Shown: in pieces, positions 1 through 7,400 of the stretch
Position numbering within the stretch: the first letter of the stretch is position 1
Layout of the letters: the number at the start of each line of letters is the position of its first letter
NCBI GenBank assembly: GCA_910584655.1
Contig: CAJUBJ010000001.1
Span: 62,001 to 126,000, forward strand
Direction of reading: 5' to 3'
Source of the DNA: an uncultured Bacilli bacterium
Lineage (GTDB): Bacteria > Bacillota_I > Bacilli_A > RF39 > UBA660
Length of the DNA stretch: 64,000 bases
Notes under the pieces: model-generated
The model's input: the letters and a program-made list of their open reading frames with translations, nothing else
Database searches by the model: none
What the model was told of the DNA's origin: nothing
Translations under genes and position numbers: made by a program

Positions 1-2
1 TT

Positions 3-1364
3 ATAAATGACGAAGGGTTATTTAATGATATGATTGAAATGTATGAATATTTTTTTGGAAGTGATGAAAAACATAAAGATTATATTGATTTTCTCCATAC
101 AAGTTCTCATGAAGTAAAGGATTTTTTAAAAACATTTGATGAAGTTAATATTCTAGGAGATTTTCCTCTAGTTAGAAAATATATATTAGAGAATAATTTA
201 ACCTCTAAAAGAGTGTTTTATAATAATACTCTTCCTTTGAAAAAAGAAAGTGTATTGGAGGTAACAAAATTCTTTGAGGATTTGCCTTGTGTAAAATTCT
301 TTGTTGATGGAAATGAAGCCTCTGTAACTTTAGAAGAATATACTAAAACAGTAGAAATAATAGAAAATATTGCTCATAGTGTAAGAAGTCTTGGATTAAG
401 TCCGATGGAAGAAATAATGTATGTATATGATTTGGTTAGAGATAGAGAATATGTTGCTGAGAGTGTTGATGAGGAATATACAGTCTCTAGGGATTTAACT
501 TCTGTTTTACTTGGAGATAAGATAGTATGTGTCGGTTTTTCAGTTTTATTTAACGAAATATTAAATTATTTGGGATATAATACTAAGAATTTTGTATTAA
601 TGCCATCGAAAGGCAAAAGAGGCCATATGAGGAGTCTTGTTTATGTAGAAGATGAAAAATATGATATTAGTGGAATGTATTTTTTTGATCCAACATTTGA
701 TTGCAGAAAAAATAATAGTAGTACTTTTTTAGAAAAATATTTATATTTTGCAAAAAGTTATAGACAAATAACAAAGTTAGATAATGGAAAATTTGATAAT
801 GCATATTATAGTTTTTTTGATGATAATGTGATTGATTATATAGATGAATTATTTGATGAAGAAGAAATTAATTTATTTGACTTATTTACTAAGATGAATT
901 TGACTTATTTAAATGAAATGTTAAATTTTTCTAATCAAGACACAATTAGTATTGATGGTGGTAGTGTTCTTAAAGAAAGTTTAATTGAAAAGGCATATAT
1001 TATTTTACAGCTAATTAATGAAGAAATCAGAAGTGATAAATTTTTAAGAATTTTATATAATGTGAGAAAGCAACAATATTATTTGAATCCAGAAAAGTAT
1101 GCATTTGATATTAATACAATTACAAATATAATTCTTAATTCAAAATTGGCAAGTAAAAGTAGAAGTATTCAAGAAAATTTCTTGAGTGCAATATTTGGTG
1201 TAGAGTTTTTAGTTGACGAATTTGAAGCAAAAGAGATTGTTAATGAGTTTTTTTCAGAAAATGATTTAGAAAAAGATATGGAAAGAGTAAAATTAACAAG
1301 AGTTTTAAAAACAATTTTGTGTAAAAAAGAAAATGTAGACCGAGATTTGTCTTTAAAAAAATAA
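3..1364 (+). CDS. Transglutaminase-fold protein, possibly 5'-truncated
   Basis: Soluble protein of at least 444 residues counted from the ATG at 30. The frame is open to the left edge of the window and there is no well-spaced ribosome site before 30, so the real start may lie outside. The central part carries a Cys-His-Asp order typical of transglutaminase-like or papain-like thiol enzymes: Cys167 in a VCVGFS context, His199 in RGHMRS and Asp220 in FFDPTFD. The N- and C-terminal parts match nothing I recognise. No signal peptide or membrane segment is visible. Bacterial members of this fold include proteases, peptide N-glycanase-like proteins and inactive relatives, so substrate and activity are unknown. 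It lies just before the dnaE-polC operon and is separated from it by a terminator. Confidence 0.6.
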   Translation: MNDEGLFNDMIEMYEYFFGSDEKHKDYIDFLHTSSHEVKDFLKTFDEVNILGDFPLVRKYILENNLTSKRVFYNNTLPLKKESVLEVTKFFEDLPCVKFFVDGNEASVTLEEYTKTVEIIENIAHSVRSLGLSPMEEIMYVYDLVRDREYVAESVDEEYTVSRDLTSVLLGDKIVCVGFSVLFNEILNYLGYNTKNFVLMPSKGKRGHMRSLVYVEDEKYDISGMYFFDPTFDCRKNNSSTFLEKYLYFAKSYRQITKLDNGKFDNAYYSFFDDNVIDYIDELFDEEEINLFDLFTKMNLTYLNEMLNFSNQDTISIDGGSVLKESLIEKAYIILQLINEEIRSDKFLRILYNVRKQQYYLNPEKYAFDINTITNIILNSKLASKSRSIQENFLSAIFGVEFLVDEFEAKEIVNEFFSENDLEKDMERVKLTRVLKTILCKKENVDRDLSLKK

Positions 1365-1385
1365 ATTATATTTCGGGTATGTAAT

Positions 1386-1412
1386 AACACTATAATATTA
1401 TAGTGTTTTTTT
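1386..1412 (+). terminator. Intrinsic terminator after the first gene
   Basis: A perfect 11-bp inverted repeat (1386-1396 with 1397-1407), essentially without a separate loop, runs into seven T residues. It separates the transglutaminase-fold gene from dnaE. Confidence 0.8.
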
Positions 1413-1466
1413 GTGGAAAATAATTTATAAATCATACAATTATTCGTTTTAAATAAGGAGTATTTT

Positions 1467-1475
1467 TGATATAAT
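1467..1475 (+). promoter_or_regulatory. Extended -10 promoter for dnaE-polC
   Basis: TGATATAAT (TG plus one base plus the consensus TATAAT at 1470-1475) lies 26 nt before the dnaE start. No good -35 hexamer is visible, as expected for an extended -10 promoter. The short leader then holds the AAAGGTGG ribosome site. Confidence 0.55.
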
Positions 1476-1501
1476 AATTGAAAAGAAAGGTGGTAATGTT
1501 T

Positions 1502-4402
1502 ATGTATATACCGATTGGTATTAAATCAGACTATTCGTTGTTAAAGAGTTTAATTAAAATAAATGATTTAATGACTTATTTAACGAGTAAAAGCATTACT
1601 GCTGCTGGAATTCTTGATGATAATTTATTTGGTAGTATATGTTTTTATAATAGCTGTATTAAGAATAATATAAAACCTATTATAGGGTTAGATGTTAAAT
1701 TAGGTACAGGGAGTATTTATTTATATGCAAAGGATTATGAAGGATTTCAAAATTTGCTTAAAATTAATACAATTATTCAAGAAAGAGAATTAAATTATGT
1801 CGACTTAAAAAGTTATAAGAAAAATATACTTTGTGTATTGCCTTATAAAAATAAAGATATTTATGATGAAATAAGAAAAATATATGAAGAATTATTTATT
1901 GGTTATGGTGATGAATTTGAAAAGAAAAATGCTATATTAATAAGTAATAAAATAGTTTATATTAATATTGTTAGAACATTTTCTTTTAAGGATGTTAAAT
2001 ATTTGGGAATTTTAAACGAAATTGATACAGGTGAAAGTGTTGATTTAGAAAATTATACTGATGCTTATTTAGATAAAGATGTAAGTTTAGATGATGCTAA
2101 GACAGTAGAAGATTTTTCTAATTTAATAGATTTACATATTGATAATAATAAAAAATATATTCCACATTATGATGAGACAATTAAAGATTCTTATGGATAT
2201 TTATGTTCTTTATGTAAGATGGGATTAAATAAGAGACTTAATGGCAATGTAACAAAAGAATATGTTGATAGATTAATGATGGAATTAGATGTTATTAATA
2301 AGATGGGGTTTGTAGATTATTTTTTAATTGTTTATGATTATGTAAAGTTTGCTAAGACTCATAATATATTAGTAGGTGCAGGAAGAGGTAGTGCTGCGGG
2401 TTCATTAGTTAGTTATTCTATAGGTATTACTAATATTGATCCATTAGAATATGATTTGTTATTTGAAAGATTTTTAAATCCAGAACGTATTACAATGCCA
2501 GATATAGATATAGATTTTGAATATACTAAGAGAGATCAAGTTATTAATTATGTTAAGGATAGATATGGTCGTAAAAATGTGGCTAATATAATGACTTTTG
2601 GGACTTTAGGTGCAAGACAGGTAATAAGAGATGTTGGTAAGTGTTTAGACATTCAAACATCTTTAATTGATAAATTAAGTAATTTATTAGACCCTAAATT
2701 GTCTTTAAAAGAAAATTTGGAGAATAAATATGTTAAAGAATATGTTGAAACAAATAGTGATTTACAGAAACTTTATAAGATTAGTTTTAAATTGGAAGGT
2801 TTAAAAAGGCATATTAGTACACATGCTGCTGGTGTAGTTATATCATCAGAGCAATTAGATAATGTAATTCCAATTTGTTATAATGGTGGAGAATTACTTA
2901 CTGGTGTAACGATGGAGTACTTAGAAGATTTAGGATTATTAAAAATGGATTTCTTAGCTTTAAGGAATTTAACAATTATCCAAAATGTTTTGAAATTGAT
3001 TGAGGAAGAAACAGGAAATAAGATTAATCTAGCAGAAATACCTTTAGATGATAAAGAAACAATGGATATCTTTAAGAAAGTTGATACAGAGGGAGTTTTT
3101 CAATATGAAAGTTCTGGGATGAAAAATTTTATTGCGAAAGTTAAACCAGATAATTTTAGTGATTTAGTAGCAATAATTGCTTTGTTTAGACCAGGTCCAA
3201 TGGGGAATATAGATACTTTTGTAAAAAGAAAAGAGGGGAAAGAGAAGGTTATTTATCCTGATCCTTCTTTAGAAGAAATACTTAAAGATACATATGGAAT
3301 TATGATATATCAAGAACAGATTATGCAAGTATTGGTTAAAATGGGAAATTATAGTTTTGCTGAGGCTGATAATATAAGAAGAGCAATGAGCAAGAAAAAG
3401 TTAGATGTAATGGAACATGAGAGGGAAGTATTTGTCAGTCGTGCACAAAATAATAGCTATACAAAAGAAAAAGCTGAAGAAGTATATGACTTGATTATAA
3501 AATTTGCTAATTATGGTTTTAATAAAGCACATTCGGTTGCTTATGCTTTAATTGGTTATCAGATGGCATGGTTAAAGGCACATTATCCAGTTTATTTTAT
3601 TGCTAATTTACTTAATATGAGTATTGGTAGTGATATAAAAACAAAAGAATATCTAGATGAAGCAAAGAAGAAGAATATTTTTGTATTTAAGCCAAGTATT
3701 AATGTTAGTATGGATTATTACGTAATAAAAGATAATGCCTTGTTACTTCCACTTAATGCAATTCATAATGTAGGTGGAGCTGCTGTAAGTGATATTATTA
3801 GTGAAAGAGAAGAACATGGGAGATTTATTGATTTTTTTAATTTTGTTGCTCGAACATATGGTAAGAGTGTTAATAAAAAAACTTTAGAATCTTTAATAGA
3901 TGCAGATTGTTTTAGAGATTTTAATGTGAATCATAAAACATTAATGAATACGATAGATAGTGCTTTAGATTACGCTATGTTATGTAGTGATTTAGATGAA
4001 TCTTTAGTTATGAAACCAAATTATGATAAAGCAGAGGAATATAATGATTCAGATTTAATGAGTAGAGAACTTAATACATTTGGATATTTTGTTACTAATC
4101 ATCCGTCATCAAAGTATCAAGATGGTATTATGAAAATTAAGGATATTAAGAATTTTTTTGATAAATATGTCAATTCTGTTGTTATAATAAATAGCATTAG
4201 GAAAATTAAAACCAAAAAAGCTGAAGATATGGGCTTTATTTCTGGTAGTGATGAAACTGATTCGTGTGATTTTATAATATTTCCTAAAAATAATAAATAT
4301 CTTACAGAATTAAAAAAGGATGATTTAGTTAGAATAAGAGGTCAAGTTACAAGGAGAATAGATAAATATCAAATTGTAGTTTCTAGTATAGAAAAGTTAT
4401 AG
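1502..4402 (+). CDS. dnaE: DNA polymerase III alpha subunit, DnaE type, with eroded PHP domain
   Basis: Replicative C-family DNA polymerase; in PolC-containing bacteria DnaE extends primers before handing over to PolC. I chose ATG 1502 because AAAGGTGG sits 8 nt upstream; ATG 1496 and TTG 1478 are in frame but worse placed. Palm motif PDIDIDF gives catalytic Asp334 and Asp336, followed by the usual fingers region, an HhH-like segment and a C-terminal OB-fold (about the last 90 residues). The N-terminal PHP domain is present in length, but the normal HxH metal motif reads GIK and the later DHG-type motif reads DDN, so metal binding and any PHP nuclease activity are probably lost. The 966-residue length is slightly short for the family. 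The gene ends 14 nt before polC, so the two are almost certainly co-transcribed. Confidence 0.97.
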   Translation: MYIPIGIKSDYSLLKSLIKINDLMTYLTSKSITAAGILDDNLFGSICFYNSCIKNNIKPIIGLDVKLGTGSIYLYAKDYEGFQNLLKINTIIQERELNYVDLKSYKKNILCVLPYKNKDIYDEIRKIYEELFIGYGDEFEKKNAILISNKIVYINIVRTFSFKDVKYLGILNEIDTGESVDLENYTDAYLDKDVSLDDAKTVEDFSNLIDLHIDNNKKYIPHYDETIKDSYGYLCSLCKMGLNKRLNGNVTKEYVDRLMMELDVINKMGFVDYFLIVYDYVKFAKTHNILVGAGRGSAAGSLVSYSIGITNIDPLEYDLLFERFLNPERITMPDIDIDFEYTKRDQVINYVKDRYGRKNVANIMTFGTLGARQVIRDVGKCLDIQTSLIDKLSNLLDPKLSLKENLENKYVKEYVETNSDLQKLYKISFKLEGLKRHISTHAAGVVISSEQLDNVIPICYNGGELLTGVTMEYLEDLGLLKMDFLALRNLTIIQNVLKLIEEETGNKINLAEIPLDDKETMDIFKKVDTEGVFQYESSGMKNFIAKVKPDNFSDLVAIIALFRPGPMGNIDTFVKRKEGKEKVIYPDPSLEEILKDTYGIMIYQEQIMQVLVKMGNYSFAEADNIRRAMSKKKLDVMEHEREVFVSRAQNNSYTKEKAEEVYDLIIKFANYGFNKAHSVAYALIGYQMAWLKAHYPVYFIANLLNMSIGSDIKTKEYLDEAKKKNIFVFKPSINVSMDYYVIKDNALLLPLNAIHNVGGAAVSDIISEREEHGRFIDFFNFVARTYGKSVNKKTLESLIDADCFRDFNVNHKTLMNTIDSALDYAMLCSDLDESLVMKPNYDKAEEYNDSDLMSRELNTFGYFVTNHPSSKYQDGIMKIKDIKNFFDKYVNSVVIINSIRKIKTKKAEDMGFISGSDETDSCDFIIFPKNNKYLTELKKDDLVRIRGQVTRRIDKYQIVVSSIEKL

Positions 4403-4416
4403 GAGGGTAAAGTGGT

Positions 4417-7400
4417 ATGCAGGAGAATTTACTTAAATTTTTAAATAGTGTTGGTTATGAAGATACTGAAGGGTATTTTAATAATGCCAATATCTCAAGA
4501 GTAGTTTTGAAAAAAAAGGAAGAAGTCTTTGAGGTCTTTATAGAAAATGATAGACCAATAAATCCTGTTGCTACTTTAGCTTTAAATAAATGTGCAAAAA
4601 AAGGTATTAATGGTAAGAGTAAGTGTCATATAAATTATATTTACAATGATATGGATGATGATGACATTTTGGAAGCTTTTAAAGTTTTACTTGGAGATTT
4701 AATTACTAAAAGACCATCTTTAGTTTCATTAGAAAATAAGAATATTTCAATTGATGATGATTTTATTATTATAGAATTAGATAGTAAAAGCGAAGAATAT
4801 GATATGATTCAAAAAGAAATAAGAGGTCTTGGAGATGAATTAGTTGAATTAGGTTTTTACGAGATGGAGATAACAACAGCGATTAATAAAGAAAATGAAC
4901 GCAAGATTCAAGAAGAAATTGAGGAGATGCGTAACAGAAAGATTGAAGTGGATTATGCTCCTGAATCAGAAATTAATAATAGTGGAAATAGTTATGGCAA
5001 AGGAGGATGGACTCCTAAGAAAAAAATTGAATATTCACGTGAAGGCTTAGTTACTATAGAAAGTATTGATAGAGAAGAGAATAATGTTCATTTAGAAGCT
5101 TATATATTTGGAGCAGAATTTAATCAATTGAAAACTAAAGATGGAAGAGATTTATTTTTAATTACTTTGAAGATAAGTGATAATACATCAAGTATTTTAG
5201 CAAAGTGTTTTGCTAAGGATGAAGAAGATTTTATAGCTAAAAGTAAAGAATTAAAAAATGGAACTTGGTGGAGTTTTAAAGGACAAGTTAGATATGATAA
5301 TTTTGCTGATGATTTAGTATTTAATTTTAGAAGTTATGAGGCTTTAGAAAATACACCAACATTCGAAAGATTAGATAATGAAAATGAAAAAAGAGTTGAA
5401 CTTCATTCTCATACAATGATGAGTCAAATGGACGGAGTTTGTGATGAAGTTAAATTAGTTAAACAAGCAATGGAATGGGGACACAGAGGAATTGCTATAA
5501 CAGATCATGATTGCTGTCAGTCATTCCCTCATGTATTTGGTGAGGTAACTTCATATAATAAAGGTTTAAAGAAAAAAGCTCAGGCTAAGATAGATGACTT
5601 AAAGAAGAGTTTAGAAGAGATTAAAGAAACTGGTAATGCAGAAGGAATTGCTGAAATGGAGAAAATGATTCTTCAAGCGGAAGAGGAAAAGAAAAATCTT
5701 CAATTCTTTAAAGCTGGTTATGGAACAGAAATAGAAATGTGTGAGTCTTACTTAAATGTTTGCTTTAATCCTAATGATGAACTGATTGAAGGTAATACTT
5801 TTGTTATATTCGATACAGAAACAACAGGTTTTAATCCAGGACTTGGAGATTCAATGATTGAAATCGGTGGAGTTAAAATTCATAATGGTGAAGTAGTAGA
5901 TCGTTTTGATGAGTTAATTAATCCTGGACACCATATTGATGAACAGATTACTCGTGTTACAGACATTTCTGATGATGATGTTAAAGATGCTGATAACGAA
6001 GAAAATGTTGTTAAAAGATTTAAGGAGTGGATTGGTAATTTACCATTAGTTGCTCATAATGCTAGATTTGATAAAAATATGCTTGATATGGCTTATTATA
6101 AGTATGATTTAGGTAAGGTAGAAAATCCTATTATAGATACATTAATGTTGTCGAGAGTAATAAATAGAGATTTAAAAAGACATAGTTTGGCAGCTTTAGG
6201 TAAGTTTTATGGAATAGATACTGGTGAAGCTGACGAAGATGAGGATGAAGTATCTGAATCTGGAATTGCTGGAGCAGTAATAGATCCTGAAGTTGGAGAG
6301 GTTTTTACTAGCATATTAGTAGATGGTGAAGAAGTATTAAATATTGAAAAACAAGAATATTATGATGTTGATATTAGTACAGAAGAAAGAGTGAAAAAAT
6401 ATAGGAATGTATATCATTTAGCAACGTTACATAAAGCTTCTAAAACAGAAGAAGTTCATGTCGAAGTAAAAGTTAAAGATGGTGTAGAATTAATTGATTT
6501 TGAACCATTAATTAAATTACATCCTGCTGAAAATGATATAGAAATTAAATTTACTGATGATTTTGGAGAAAAAGTAATTACTGTTGTTGTTTATGTAGGA
6601 CAGCACCATGGAGCTGATGTCGACTCAGAAAATACAGGTTATATATTTAATAAAATGTTAAGTCAAATTAAAGGAATTGAAAAAATTAGTGATTTAAATA
6701 ATTTAGGATTACTTGAGGAGACTAGTTTTAGAAATAATCCAAAGTTGTTAGATCATATTGGAGATTTAAGTACTTTAAGAAATTATATAGTTAAGCCAAT
6801 AGAAGATGAAGAAATACCAGAAAGTCATGGATATCCTTTTGAAAAGTTTGGTAATATGGAATATCGTTGGAAGTTTCCTTGGTGTCATGAAAATTATTTA
6901 CAGATGTATGAAAATATTCCAGGGAAAACTTATACTGAACATATAGCAAATATGTATGATAATAGTAAACATATTACATTTATAGCTAAGAATAAAGTAG
7001 GTTTAAAGAATTTATTTAGAATAGTAAGTTTTGCTAATACAAATTTTATTCAAAGGAATGCAAGGTTACCTAGAAAGTTGATTGAAGAAAATAGAGAGGG
7101 CTTGCTTGTTGGTAGTGCTTGTTTAAATGGAGAAATATTTTATTTAGCTGAGACTAGATGTGAAGAAGATTTGATGGAAGCAATGAAATTTTATGATTAT
7201 ATAGAAGTTCAGCCACCAGAAAATTATTCTCATTTATTACGTGGTCATGATATCAATAATATTGATCATTTACATTATTGTTTAGAGAAGATAATTAGAT
7301 GTGCTAAAAAGTTAGGTAAACTTATTGTAGCAACTGGAGATGTTCATAATATTAATCGAGAAGATCGTTTATATCGTGAAATAATTGTTAATCAAAATGT

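Noticed and set aside
6220..6600. Intein as explanation of the PolC insertion
   Set aside because: No Cys/Ser start, no HN-Cys/Ser/Thr end and no intein motifs; the insert is acidic and lacks splicing blocks.
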